Of a stretch of 64,000 bases of DNA, positions 23,561 to 37,700 are shown in pieces. The first letter of the stretch is position 1; each line of letters opens with the position of its first letter. Both the position numbers and the translations under genes were made by a program. The stretch covers positions 44,902,627 through 44,966,626 of the forward strand of contig JAAONU010000013.1 of assembly GCA_012932295.1 (NCBI GenBank). The letters are read 5' to 3'. Source of the DNA: Cyclina sinensis. Lineage: Eukaryota; Mollusca; Bivalvia; Venerida; Veneridae. The notes beneath the pieces are model-generated. The model ran no database searches. It was not told the DNA's origin and saw nothing but the letters and a program-made list of their open reading frames with translations.

Positions 23561-24592
23561 GCAATAATCTTACAACTCCTTTTGATCCAGTATCATATGA
23601 AGTAACCTCTAAAAATGGAACGATGGTAAATGCAAGACTTGATGATTAACAAATAACTCGAAATTCTTCGCACTTCAAACAAATACCTGAACCAAACACT
23701 ACACCAGAGATCAGGCCGGCTAACATAACATCACCAATGACTGAAAATAAACAAGCACAATCAAAAACAGAAAAAAACAACACAATCAGATACTTCTACA
23801 GAACAAGAAGTTACTATAATGCCGCGCAGATCTACAAGAAGTAGAAAACCACCGGAATATTTGAAAGATTTTGTGTGTTAGAGTACTCATAAATAATGGT
23901 ATTAATAAGGGGCAAATTTCGTTAACAAGTTGCATAATACCCATTCAAACAAACAATACAAAGAAAAATTTATTTGTGAAATTTCTTCTAAAAATAGTAA
24001 TAATATGCATAATAACATCTGTGTAGTGAAATCAGTGTCATAATAACATACTGCAAAAAAAATTTATTCTTTTCAAATGAAGAGGATGAAACATTGTGAA
24101 TGCTTATCTACTCATGGATTTATACATGTGCAGGGATGAATCACCTAGAAATTTATAATCATGTCCTATTGTAAATACTGTGTTATTCGAACGGATAATT
24201 TCTTTGTACCCTACGTACTATTATCAAACATTCATTGATCTATGAATCTACAGGGATTTTTTATGCACAATGGTCTGTGGATTTTCATTCAAGACTTTAA
24301 CTGACATTTATATACCAGATCATGAGAATTTGAATGAGCAGTTAATTAATCTATTTCTCTTGGGACTTTTGTTGTTACAATTGATAGCCATTAAGACTTT
24401 ATCAAGCACTCGTTAATTCTCGACCTGTTTGTCCAAGTGTAAATGCAGTTGAACTTTTCTGGGGACAAATATTAAACACTCATGACAGTTTGTGCTAAGC
24501 AGAGAAGATTGTAAACTTTGTTCACTGACAGAAAATGCCTTTGATTTTGTAATCTTGAAAACTATTCATTTTCAGTCTGAGTTGAGAGGGGA

Positions 24593-24829
24593 TGTAGTGT
24601 CTAAAACTTTGTATTTTTATACCTGTCATTTATTATAATGCAGCATCTTTGTACTCTATGACAGCAGCAGAATGAGTCTAGGAGTCACACAGTTTGGATT
24701 AAGATATTAACCAGTTTAGATATAATGTAATACTAGTAAATATGTATATAAAATAAATGTAATCTTAGAGCATGTTGTTTTATTAAGTCCTTACCACTCA
24801 CCAATCATATAAAAACACAAAACAGTACA
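24593..24829 (+). repeat. 3' LTR with preceding polypurine tract
   Basis: TGTAGTGTC...CAGTACA, 237 bp. It is immediately preceded by the purine run GAGAGGGGA (24584-24592), the plus-strand primer site. AATAAATG at about 24751 within the LTR is a plausible polyadenylation signal for the element. AAGAG follows at 24830-24834. Confidence 0.92.
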
Positions 24830-24834
24830 AAGAG

Positions 24835-25724
24835 TTACATAGTACTGAGACGGGAGAGACCATAAATTAATTTCTTTGACATCCATTTCAAAGACGACTG
24901 GCTTACTGAACTTATTTTCAAAACTAAAACTTCTTGAGTTGACTGTTACCATAAAATATATATACAAGAAGGCTACCATAAAATATAGGCAATTGCAAAC
25001 CTTTCCCCGTGATCAATTTTCTTTTAAAAATCTGACACTACTGTTGTTATCACATGGTATTAAATGGGTACGATGCCTCACATGTGATCGAACTGACTTC
25101 GATCAGATTCAGGCGTAGAAAGGACATCCCTTGCTGATATTTGTATCTCGCTTGTCCGTTGAAATTAATATAGATTTGTTTCAAGATGTACTATAGCTAG
25201 AAAGGTTGCTTTGGGATTATCCCTACCATTTGCAAAAAATAACACGTTAGGATATACATGTACTAAAATGCCATTCCAAAACCAAACACTTAAATGAAAA
25301 GTACAGTCATAGCCATGTGGTAGGTCAATTTAACTTAATTCAAGTTTAATGATTCCAATTCAAAATCAATGTTATCTCATTATACAGACTACAAATTTAC
25401 TTGAATTTGGTAATCTGGATAAAAAAGGTCAAAGCTCCTGAGAATTAGTCTAGCTGGTAAGGCTCAGAACAAAAGACTGGTAGACAAAAGTGTTTACTGT
25501 GTATAAGAACATAATAAAAGTACAGTCTTTATGTCGAATTACTCTAGTTTTTACGAGTGTCTTAAGCGGTTCGATTTGTTGCTTACATTCCATGTACGGG
25601 ACAACGTTTAACGTCCAAGACTTACACACGTTTAATGCATAATTTGAAAGTGATCACACCCACGTATTTACTTTTATATCTTTTAAAGCAACTATATTCA
25701 GAACAGCCCTGCTATCTGGAAACA
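24835..25724 (+). promoter_or_regulatory. Upstream flank of the cadherin gene
   Basis: Non-coding by inspection. It should contain the promoter and 5' UTR of the cadherin gene starting at 25725. No core promoter element could be assigned with confidence, and a non-coding first exon cannot be excluded. Confidence 0.35.
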
Positions 25725-28700
25725 ATGCACGGTTTTAGGATGTATGGCATCTTGGTAGCAATATTTATTAGGATTATAGGTAATTTCATTCATTCATTCA
25801 TTCATTCATTCATTCATTCATTCGTTCGTTCGTTCGTTCGTTCGTTCGTTCGTTCGTTCGTTCGTTCATTCATTCATTCATTCATTCATTGCCGTTCTTG
25901 TATATTTCTTTATGTGTAAGTTTGATTGCATTTTTATTTTTTTAATATGTCTATATTTATCTAACTTATTTACATTCTTGTTCCTTAACAAAAAGTCATT
26001 TTCTTGTAAGGTATAGCAGAGTAATCATGTTTTACTAATTAACATTATCTTTGTTTCTGTGTTTTCTTGAAAGCAGATGCATCTCCAATTTGCGAGGAAT
26101 CTTACGGTTACGCAGAAGTTGCCGAAGATACTGCCGTCGGAACAGTTGTCAAGGAGATAAAATGTCAATCAAGTGTGACAGAACAGGGGAAATTGAGTTA
26201 CGTCATCAAAGATGGTAATACGCACGGGAAGTTTGGGGTTAACACGTCCGATGATACCGGGAAGGTGTTTGTTTACCAGTCGATCAGTTTTGAATCAAGG
26301 ACTACTAACTTCCAGGTCAATATTTCTTAATATAATTCTGTCAGAATGAAAACAATGATTAAATTGTTATTTAAAGCATTTTCAGAATTTACTAAACTGC
26401 AAACACCTGTAGTTTAAACCTTTTGACATTTTCTTATATGGTGTGTAAGTTTGAAATTGATATGTATAGAATAATGAGCGACAGAATATAATAAAACCAA
26501 TCAGCATTTTTGTCAATCGTCCCCAGCCAGTTTTAATCACATTAGTCATGCAGTAGTTAAACAAGTTCATTTAACTGCCTGGTATTAGAAACGGACGTCC
26601 TTCTCTTTCGCATAAACCCCTTTAACGAGATCTTCAAGAACTTTGAAGGTTGTAGAAGACATACTCATGTCATAATCAGAATCTGTACATTTTTAAAGTT
26701 ATCAATCGAGGTGACAGAGAACGGACCAATCAGGTCAACCACAAACTACGTCCTTGACATACAGATCACGGGGATCAATGACTACGCTCCCTTGTTCCTC
26801 TTCTCACCATACACAGTCTACATCAACGAGGACAAGCAGCCGGGCTCCATCATCTTCAACCCCATACCTTACGACTTCGACAAGGGCGCTGATGGCGCGA
26901 CCACCTCAATGATACTTGGTGAGTTGTTGAGTTTGTTACATATTTTTATCTAAGTTTACAAAAACTGACTGATCGATTGTCTTTGAATCCACATTAAAGT
27001 TTCTCGTGTCGCACTTGATTTTCATACTGAATAATCTCGTTATTGCAACCTTGGCCACGTTTTGTCAGTCCGCTCTAGAGATTACAAGTGTAAACAGATA
27101 GCTGAAAAATACTAAGTAAGTATAACTAGATAAATCAAATATTAAGAATATAACACAGACTTAAAAATAGAAAATCAAAAACAACTCTTCCAAACCAAGG
27201 TGTTAAGAAATATATTGAATTAGATAATTTATATATTACTTAATTATCACTGAACTTCTAAGTAGGTAAATGTTACTCTAAATGTTTGCATCGACAGAAG
27301 TATTTGTTTCGGTGGTAGGTAGAAAACTCTGGATGCTGATAGGTGATTTGCAATAAGCGAGGCGTCCTTAGTAACACTGGATCGATTGTGTGACAATCGA
27401 TCTAAAAAGGCGCTTTGTTTTTGACAAAAATGTTTTTGATTCTACAATTCCATGTTCGGAGTAGTGCAGTATTGCTTTCTTTCTGGGAATATTTTGCACT
27501 ATACGAGTATAACACTGTATTGCACGTTATGTGTTTAGTTAAATGAATAAAGTATCAAATAAGCTGAAAGAGTATTGGTATGTTAGACTAAATATATTTT
27601 TCAGCTTTTTTTTCAAAGACCTTCGCCACTGATTTGAAACGAATACACTGTTTAGTCACGTGGCAAGTCAACATTTTGTACAAAAGATAAATGACCTGTA
27701 AAATTCCTAACTAGAAGTCAATACCATATTAAAAGTGTCCATTTCAGTGTAAGAAAAACGTTTTACTTTTGAATGTTTTTTTCTTCTTTTTTTTGGATAG
27801 AGTGAAGAAATTATGATTTTTAGGTAGTCCAGATGCAGATAAGCTGATATCCTAATACTCCTGACAACACAGTTGGTTTTCTTCTTTGCATAAAACTTTA
27901 TCACTTCTGGTTCAATTTTGTTAAATAAGGTATCATTTTGTAGACGAATGAATGCTCTATTGCAGTATGCAATTTGTTTTCAACATAATTAAATTTTTTA
28001 ATGATGTTTAAGGTATAAAAAAAATAAGATTTTGCCAGATCTTATCTAGCTGCCATGAGATTTTGAGAGATTTACACAAGTAGCTATTTAGGTCTTTGTT
28101 TTTTTCTCTTCCCCCACCCCACCCCCAAGGAATGATCATTCGTATATGAAATAAAAGAACATTGTTAAAATCCATGTTTGCAGTTCAAGGACACCGATAA
28201 ACCCATAGCTATATTAGCAACATCCTTCTAAACTTATGACACATACACGATTCTAGTCATTCATTAACATTATAATTGTGTATGCAGATGGTGATGACAA
28301 CCTGTTCTATATGGATCCACAAACCGCTAAAGTTTACCTGAGGTCTTACCTGGATTATGAACGCAAAACTCAGTATGTGTTAACCATACAGGTAACCGAC
28401 AACGGGTTGCCAGAGCGACGATCGTCAACCACACTCCTAAGCATCAATGTCAAGGACATTAATGATAATCCACCGGTAATTTTTTTCAAAAAAAGAATAG
28501 TTAAGGCAACTCGGAGTTGTATTTTTTACTCATGAATTTCAAGATCAATATAATGTACTTTTTTCACAATTTATAAAACGACGTCTTTGGACTATCTTGG
28601 CTGGCTTTTTTCCTGCAATTTCAAGAAATGACATACATTTTGCCAAGTGCTAAAGACTTAATATTTTCAAAGCATCTGAGCCTGTTTTCCACCTAAGTAA

Positions 28701-31700
28701 TTTAACTAATGTGCTAAATTTATTCATGTGCCTCTTTCCACAAGGTTTGTGAGGAGTCTTATATTGCCGAGACATTTGACGAGACAAAAGAAGCGGGTTC
28801 TGTAATCAAGTTCCTGAAGTGTACGGACGCCGATGCGGGGTACAATGGAAGACTTTCATATTCTATTACAGAAGGTACAATGTAGGTGAAAAAAGTTAAA
28901 GAGTTGTTAACAAATGTAGATGATATTATTGACATTATTTAAAAAGAACTGTGAGATTCTAGAATAACAAATCTCTGAGGTCGATGAGACTAATGAAAGA
29001 AAGGACTGCATAGTGAAACATCTGTAAATATTGATTTGACGGCTCTCACCAAATTGAAAAGTACATTTGATGCATTTCGCCTTTGCTCACTCATGTAAAA
29101 CGTTTTCACTTGCTGCAGGTGACTACACGAAATTCAGACTACAGGGACCGTACCTGGTATTGTCAAAAGAAATAGATGTGGATACAGAACCCAATGTGTG
29201 GAGTCTTACTGTGATGGTCCGGGACAGAGGAAACCCAAGATTGTCCACGTTAATTGACATTGTCGTTTATGTGGAGGGCGTTGATGACAACGCACCTGTA
29301 TGGGCGCCTCCTGAAAATGGGAACTATGAAATCAGTATGTGAATGTTTGCAAGTGTGAGCAACAAATAGTAAATACACTATGTCAGGGAAGGGCCATTGA
29401 GAAATATATACATAATATTCTGTAGGTTTCTGTGTTTGTTTATTGTTATTACATGCAATAAATTTTATTTAGCTAGGTACAGTTTTTTTGCTTAAGCAGC
29501 CACGGGCAAGTATCTTCTACGTTGGATTGCGCAGTCGACTCCGTTATTATGAAAGATTGTGCAATCGACTCCCCCATTATGAAGGAATGTGCAGTCAACT
29601 CCGATTTTATGCAAGACTGCGCAATCCAACGCCAAATCAGGGAATTTTAAAGAAAGATATAAGTAAAAGATGTATGCTAAGATTTCTAAGTGTTTCTTAA
29701 CGCTGAGGTTGCCGCTGTTTATGACGACTGAAAATAAATATCAATTACATCACCTGTCTGTGAGCACTATGATCAATGTCAGGTAATACGAAAAAATGCC
29801 ATTTGTTGATACATGTGTATGTAATCATTAATACATTTATATAAATACTGGACCTGTGCACGAACTTTTCAGACAACCTTCGTTGAAATGCTGTGGCCTA
29901 GTGCAAAGCTGCCTTCATATATTTATTCCATTGCAGACATTGAAGAACATTCTCCTGTCGGCAAGCTTGTGGTGCGCCTGTCAGCAGATGACCTGGACGC
30001 TGATGATACTGACAGTGTTGTTGTGTATTACTTGGACGACTATAGCAGTATATTTACTATTAAACCGACAACAGGTGAAAACAATATAAAAACCTTCTAG
30101 CTGTATTAAGAACGTCACATATTATTTTCTATTATTTCATATATTTCTATGTCACACGTCCCGCAATGTATGTCGGAGCATGGTATTAGGTAATATCAGT
30201 GTCATTCGTCTGTCAGTCCGCATTCTATCTTTTGCTACGTTTCTTTGAATTCTCTCTCTCTCTCTCTCTCTCTCAAAGAATCACAACTTTTAAACTATCT
30301 AGTCCGCATATAATACAACCTCAGAAGACACTGAGACAAAGTACAAGAAACAGAATCCTGTGTTAAACTAACTCATGAGAATTTTGTTTTTAAAGTGCCG
30401 ACGCTTGAACCATAACTCTCCTATGACTCCTATTTGACCTGCCTGTTTATTCTTACGTTTTGCAGGGGAAATTTATCTACGACAAGAGCTTGACCACGAA
30501 AAAGGGGATTCATACACACTTCCCGTTTCGGCAGTGTCGCACAATAACCCACTAGACCGAGTAAGCACGAATGTGATAATTAATGTTGTCGACATCAACG
30601 ACAACATGCCAGAGTTTGAAAAGGTTTGTATATCATAGAATTAGAATTTTTTAATAAAAAGCGCAAACATTTGTAAAACTGAGTAAATATCAAAGATTCG
30701 TTTCCTGTGTTAGGGTAAGAGTATATATATATATGTAGAAGTTCTGAGATAAGAGATAAGACTTCAGTTTTCAAGACGTTTATTTTTGAAATATAGGCCG
30801 ACACAAAAAACATATTAAGTTACATAAGTTATATAAGGACGTAATTAAAAAAAATGTTGTTATATTCAAGGATGTTTATCAAGTGTCAGTATCAGAAGCA
30901 TTACAAGCTAAAGCCGAAATAGCAGAGGTTACAGCTATCGATAAAGACAATGGACAAAATGGAGCAATCCAGTACAAAATAGTTGGTAAGTTTTTAATTG
31001 GCATGTACACGTTTTATAAAGGAGTTTCTTCCTTTGACTTTGCCCTTGTTAATAATGGACACGTTAGAGTTATTCAATGATTTATTAGGTTAAAGAGATT
31101 TTTTCCCTTTCTTAGGTACAATTATCTACATACAATTTACATGGACATAATTTAACTTGTTTTTCTTATGTAGGTGGCAATACCGATTCATTGTTTGACA
31201 TACATTCCAAGACAGGGATAATTTCATTGATGGTGAATCTTGATTTTGAAGCAGAAACCAGACACACTTTTTACGTGCGTGCCTCTGACCGAGGGCGTCC
31301 GTCAAGGTGGTCCACTTGCACCGTTATCGTCTCTGTTGTGCCTGATAATGAATTTGTACCGATATTTGAGGAGATGGAAACTGTCATAATTCCGGAAGAT
31401 ACCAATACAGGTATATGTATCGATGTAAAAATATTGATAAAAACGAAGTTTAAGGAAAACGTCAAAGAATGTTTTTTTATAGTCATAATTTCTTATATAT
31501 ATTTTTTAAAAATGCAAACAAATGCAATGATATAGAATTTCTCAAAAAGGTACACATCTAAGCTTACTGACATAGGTTGAAAAAGTCTTAATGCAAAATA
31601 TATGGGTTCTACAGTAATAGCTGTATAAAGCTTGTTGGATGCTTTGTATTAACGCATATAGTTTCCTCGCCTTATACTTAATAAAAATGAATGTTTTGAC

Positions 31701-34700
31701 AGGTGACTCAGTGTTCACAGTTCAAGCGACGGACTATGACGCTGGAGCTGATGGAGTGTTGTCCTTTGAACTTGAACCAAATGAAGAGCTATTTGCCATT
31801 GAATCTCGAACTGGTGTAGTCAGGCTTTTAGGAAAACTCGACAGGGAAACGGTAGAAGATTTAGAATTAAAAATATTTGCAACGGACATGTCCGAATCTG
31901 TGAGGAAATCTAGTTCCATTATTGTTCAAATACAAATTTTAGACAGAAATGACAATGTACCCGTTTGTGAGAAGAACTTTTACACACGAAACCTTATCCC
32001 GCCAACGAACAGTGGTGATGTTATACTGTCGCTTAATTGTTCGGACGATGATATTGGCGGAAACAGCAAACTTTCTTATTCTATTGTATCTGGTAACTCT
32101 AACTCTGATTTCTCAATGTCTGCAGACGGTAATCTTGTGGTAATGCAAAAACCAAAGTCTCCTATATATCGTTTAGAAGTTAAAGTAACTGACAATGGCA
32201 GCCCTTCCCTTGATAATTTAGTTTTGATTGTGATACACGTTGGTGGTACCCCAAAAATACAGAATTTGCCCACAGAATTATTTGTTCCTGAAGGAGCAAA
32301 CCTCGGATTTCAGATATATCAAGTGAAGGCTACAAGTGTCTCGCAACAACTCGAGTACTTCATACAAAATATAACATCAAATGTCAAAGAAAATATCAAT
32401 TCATTACCTGTTGTTCAAATTGATAAATCTTCGGGAAGGATATTTATTTGGCATGATCTTGATAGGGAGGAAAATAGTCATTACACCATTGTTATAGGAG
32501 TAACAGAGAAAATCAGCAGTAAAGAAGCTGAGGGATCTATAGAACTGGTTATTCTAGACGAGAATGATAATGCTCCGAAGTTTGAAAAATCTCTTTATAA
32601 TATCTCAGTGATGGAAAATATAAAAATTGGAACTGAAATTACGAGTGTCGTTGCCAGTGATCTAGACTTGAATGAGAATGCTGATCTTACTTTTGATATT
32701 GTTAAAGGCAATGCAGGGAACTCATTTGTTATCGATAAACTAGGCGTAATAAAATCAAGGACAGTTGTTGACCGAGAGAAAACTGACGTGTTTACATTAA
32801 TTGTCACTGCTTCGGATAATGGCAAAAACAAGAGACTTACTGGTTCAACAACTGTACTTATATCGATTTTAGATGCGGATGAATACATTCCAGAATTTGT
32901 CAACGTTGAATCCGAAATGAGAACGACTTTACCTGAAGACACACCTTTGGCAGCAAAGGTGTTTACAGTTAAAGCAAGGGATCTTGATGTTCATCACGAT
33001 TTGACTTACAATATTGATAACACTTCAAAGGAACATTTCATTATTGAGAGAGAGTCTGGGGAAATATTTCTATCGAGATTTCTTGACAGGGAAAAACAAG
33101 ATTTGCATCTATTGATAGTAACAGCAGAGGGTCATGGCAGGGTTATTACAGCCACTGTCACGCTAAGCGTATTAGATGTTAATGATAATGACCCTGTCTT
33201 TAGTTCCAATATATACAAATTTGATGTGTATGAACGCTCTAAAATTGGCGAAGTTGTAGGAGCTATAAACGTTACGGACGCTGACAATGGAGAAAATGCC
33301 CGTCTTGGTCTTTTGATAACAAAAGGGAACATCGCAAACATCTTTTCATTTGAGGAAAATAAATTATATGTTAATGGTAATTTGAATTACGATAATTTAA
33401 ATGAATATCTGTTGGAAGTGGAAGCCAGGGACAATGGGTTTCCACAAAGAACATCGACATCATCCGTAATAATAAAAGTTACCCCGGAATACAGGATTCC
33501 AAAATTTACAATAGACCTTGAATTAATTCATCTCGCAGAAAACGAACATGTTGGAAGTTTCGTTTATGATGCTGACGCAACATTTGGGAGAGCAAGGGAA
33601 GGCCATGGAAAAGACCTCATGTATTCTATTGAAAGTGGTAATGAAAGTGGCTTTTTTTCTATCAGTCGTTATACTGGAGAAATATCTGTAGCTCGAAAAC
33701 TTGACAAAAACTTAGACAAAGATGTGTTCATGCTTCTTTTAAAGGCAAAGAATATTTATAAAACGTCTTTAACTGATGAAATGGCATTAAAAATTGAAAT
33801 AGATGACATAAATGATAATAGTCCAGTATTTGCCAAAGAGTTGTACTCGTTCAGTGTGAATGAGAATACCAAGATTGGGATAAACGTTGGTAGTGTATCG
33901 GCATCAGATAGAGACAGAGGACAAAATGCATTTATAACGTACGAACTTGTTGGAAATGAGGATGCGGAGTCATTTAGAATAGATCCTTTTGTTGGAATGT
34001 TGAGTTTGAAGAAAGAGCTCAATTTCATGTACGTTACAAGATATCAATTAACCGTTGTTGCTACTGATAATGGATCACCTAGACTTACAGGCAGCACATA
34101 CGTAACGATTAACATCATTGACGTGAATGACAAGCCACCATCATTTGAACTGATACAACAGAAAATCACCGTTCGAGAGAATTACGTTGTCGGAAGAACC
34201 ATTTATCAGATAAGAGCCCACGATGGAGATACTGGTGTCGGCGGTGAACTCTTATACAAGATTACCACTGGAAATGAAAACGGGACGTTTGATTTGGATT
34301 CAGAGAGTGGAGAACTTACTTTAGCTAAGAAATTAGACAGAGAATCAGTTGAGAGGTACGTTTTAATTGTAGAGGCTGAGGACAAAGGGACTCCATCACT
34401 TACAGGTACCACCACATTATCGATTGCAGTCACTGACATTAATGACAATGCTCCAGTTTTTACAGAAAATTTTTACGAGGTCTCCCTGGACAGATTTTCG
34501 CCAGTAGAAACACATGTTATAAGTCTCACGGCTATGGACATGGATACAGGAGAAAATAAACGTATAGAATATCAGATTTCTCAAGATCACGATCAACTTT
34601 TTCAGATAGATGCAAAATCTGGTCATATTTTCACATTTGCCGATTTGAATGATGTACAAGATAACATAAAACTTCTCATCACAGCTAAAGATAGAGGAAT

Positions 34701-37700
34701 CCCAGCACTTTCAACGTCTGTAACAGTCTCTATAGAGGTTCACCCACCCCTTATTTCTGAAAGGGAAGATTTCTTATTTGCCGTTTCTGAATTTGCGTCT
34801 CCAAATACTTTTGTTGGTGCAGTTGGATCGCCTTTGTCATCATTGTCAAGCTATGAAATCGTGAGCGGAAATTACCGGAAGCATTTTCGTATCTCAGAAA
34901 ATGAAGGTAATATCTTTTTAGATGATGTCCTTGACCGTGAAAACTATGAAGACTACTTTCTGCACGTGAAATCCACATCCAAGCTTAGTCAGAACATTCA
35001 AACTGATATATATGTACATATCTCAGTAATAGATGAAAATGATAATAACCCGCAGTTTGATAAACATGTGTACAACATTACGGTGCTAGAACACTCTCCT
35101 ATTGGCTATAGCGTTGCCTCACTTGTTGCAACAGATCTTGATGATGGAAACAATGGAAAAATTACTTACAAGATAATAAACGGGGAAGAAGGAGACGCAA
35201 GTAAATTATTTTCGCTGGACGATAATGGTACCCTTTTTGTACGGGCGTCAATATCGTATGAAGTTATTGATCATTTACAATTTACAATAGTTGCGAAAGA
35301 CAATGGACAGTTTTCCAGACAGGGGTCCTCTCAAGTTAACGTAGAAGTGATTAATATTGATGAAAATGTTGTTAAAGAAAAATCTATGCCCTCCAAAGTC
35401 ATAAACTTTGAAATGCCAACCACTGCTGAAAAACATTATACTGTTGGATGTATGACACCTCAAATGTTTGGACTAAATGTGTCGGCGAATAAAGTTTATT
35501 ATCTGACCCAAAAGCAGCACAAAGCTTTTGCAGTAAGAAGCGATAGTGGATGTATTGAAATGAAGGATGATACAGAACTAACAGTGGGAGTTAACTATTT
35601 CATGTGGGCTGTAGCTGTATTGAGGACTTCGGACAATCCACGAGGAGGATTAGCTCTTTTGCGAGGAGACACGTTTGATCCTAGCATGCACGTAGTTGTT
35701 CTTACACATAGTGTATCAAAAGAAGTGCTGGAACTTAACAGGTAAATAGCGGTCGTTTCCAGAGAGTATCGTTTGATATAAACATTTTTCACTACAATGC
35801 TTAATTTTCAAGATTACTTTGTTTTGACAGATGAGTTGGAACATAAAATGTAAAGAGAAGAAAAACATTGTTGTATGATAATAGTTTTGGTCTTAAACAG
35901 GTGGATGAAGTCTGTTTTACATCATTAAATGTTTCATTGTTCACTTTATCACATCAAGACTACCGCATTAATTGTTTCAGGGACTTGCTTCTAGTTCAGC
36001 TGCAGAATCTTTTCCCGTCAAATGTGCCAAAAATATGGAAGACTGAAGACGTCTTGTCGCCTGTCCGACGAAGACTTTTATTTCAAGGGTAATATAAGCT
36101 AATTAGCAGCATATACAGAACATATCTATTTGCTATTGATATGTCAGTAACATATGTGCCAAATCTTGGAAGAGAGTGGCTACATTTTAATTATTCATAC
36201 CACTGCTTTAATTTCCAACACCTTAGATAGAGTTGATGTGCCTTAAACAACAATTAACTTACTTAAACTTATCGATGCAAATTGTTCAATTAACTGCTTT
36301 GCAACCACAATTATTTCTATCCAACATGATTGCAATGATGTTTAAAACAAGAGATGATATAGCACAAGATGCCAAACATGATTTTGGCGGAATTTTTCTT
36401 CAAACTAGTTGGCTTGTCATGATCTACGCTGTTTTGTAAATATGTCAATTTTGTGATGCTTAAAATTTTCAAATCGTTGTAGATCAAAGTCTTACGTCTA
36501 CGTTATTCGGGACAACAGAACTTATTCTGTGTACGGAGTACAGACCAAGAAACATTTTATCTTGCAAAACGAAATCCTCGGCGTTCTTGGAAGTCCAGAA
36601 GATGGAGTATCGCATGACCTCACTTCGGAAAACTTCGACAATTTTCCTGTCGTGTCTATTCAGCCTTACAAAACTTCACAGGAGAACGAGGTTTCATGGA
36701 TGCAAACAATTACTGGAAAATTGACTCTAGGGATCGCTGTATCCTTGATAATACTGGCCGTTTCTGTTGCAGTGATCGTGCTGATAAAAAAGTACAAGTG
36801 CAAGTAAGGATTGTCCAGCTCATAAAAGAAAAAATCATATTTCCACATTAAAACCACTTTTAAAGTAGTACATGTATTGATATGTTTTTTTAAATATCTG
36901 TAATGCTGCCTCCTGTCACAGTAAGTATTGTGTACACACTCAGTTTTTGATGTCATTTTCGGATAACATGGTGAGAAAAACTGTAGTAACAAAGCACTTG
37001 TTTTGAAACTTTAAAACAAATTTTGACCAACTATAAAGGATACTCACGGTCAAAATATATAACGCCACTTGAATCCATTTGTTAATTATGAGGGAAATAT
37101 GAAACCTGTCCGAAAATATTACATAAGTTGGACAATAAAAATTGTAAAATCTACGTTTCTTAACTTTCTTTTTTTATGTTATTTTTTTTTTATTTTTGAC
37201 GTTTTGTTTACAGATTGTTCTTTCCGTAGTACCCCGAATGTAATGTAACAGACCACGCAGTTTTTTCATATTGAACATGCAAAAGAAAGAGATGTATTAA
37301 TTATTAATTTACTTTATTTCTACGATCAGGGAACTGATACATTTGAATAACTTCTGCATTTTCTTTCAGAAAAACCAGTATTTCAGGAAGGATACCAAAA
37401 CCAAGCCTATCTGTTCGTATGTAGCAAAAGATGAAATATTTTATTAATAAATGCTTTCAGAGCAATTTCTTTCATGAAAGTAACGTAAAAAAAGTTAACA
37501 ACGTGCTCTTAAAGTTTTCTTTTTAATATCACTACTCTACAACAAGATTTTTTTCTGCAGTAATGACGCAATTCGAAAGAGCGTTTGCCACGTAGGTTCA
37601 CATGTTTATTATTGCAAGTATGCTTATTGTCATCGACGTCCTTGAATTTCACTGGTCTGAAAGTTTTCAGAATTACTAAAAACAGACTATTGATATTACT

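Larger units (their letters stand above)
17229..24829 (+). mobile_element. Ty3/gypsy-like LTR retrotransposon, decayed, with three nested insertions
   Basis: Bounded by LTRs 17229-18058 and 24593-24829 and flanked by the 5-bp target duplication AAGAG (17224-17228 and 24830-24834). The order is 5' LTR, primer-binding site, gag, protease, reverse transcriptase, RNase H, integrase, chromodomain-free tail, polypurine tract, 3' LTR, which is the Ty3/gypsy order. Stops and frame changes occur throughout, so it is inactive. Later insertions: hAT-like MITE in the 5' LTR (17338-17909), LINE fragment (20154-21233) and pearl-like element (22621-23560). Removing them gives an element of about 5 kb. Confidence 0.92.

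Noticed and set aside
26711..26953. Independent small genes in the cadherin introns
   Set aside because: These open frames are exons of the one cadherin gene, extended into the introns; their splice sites and phases join perfectly.
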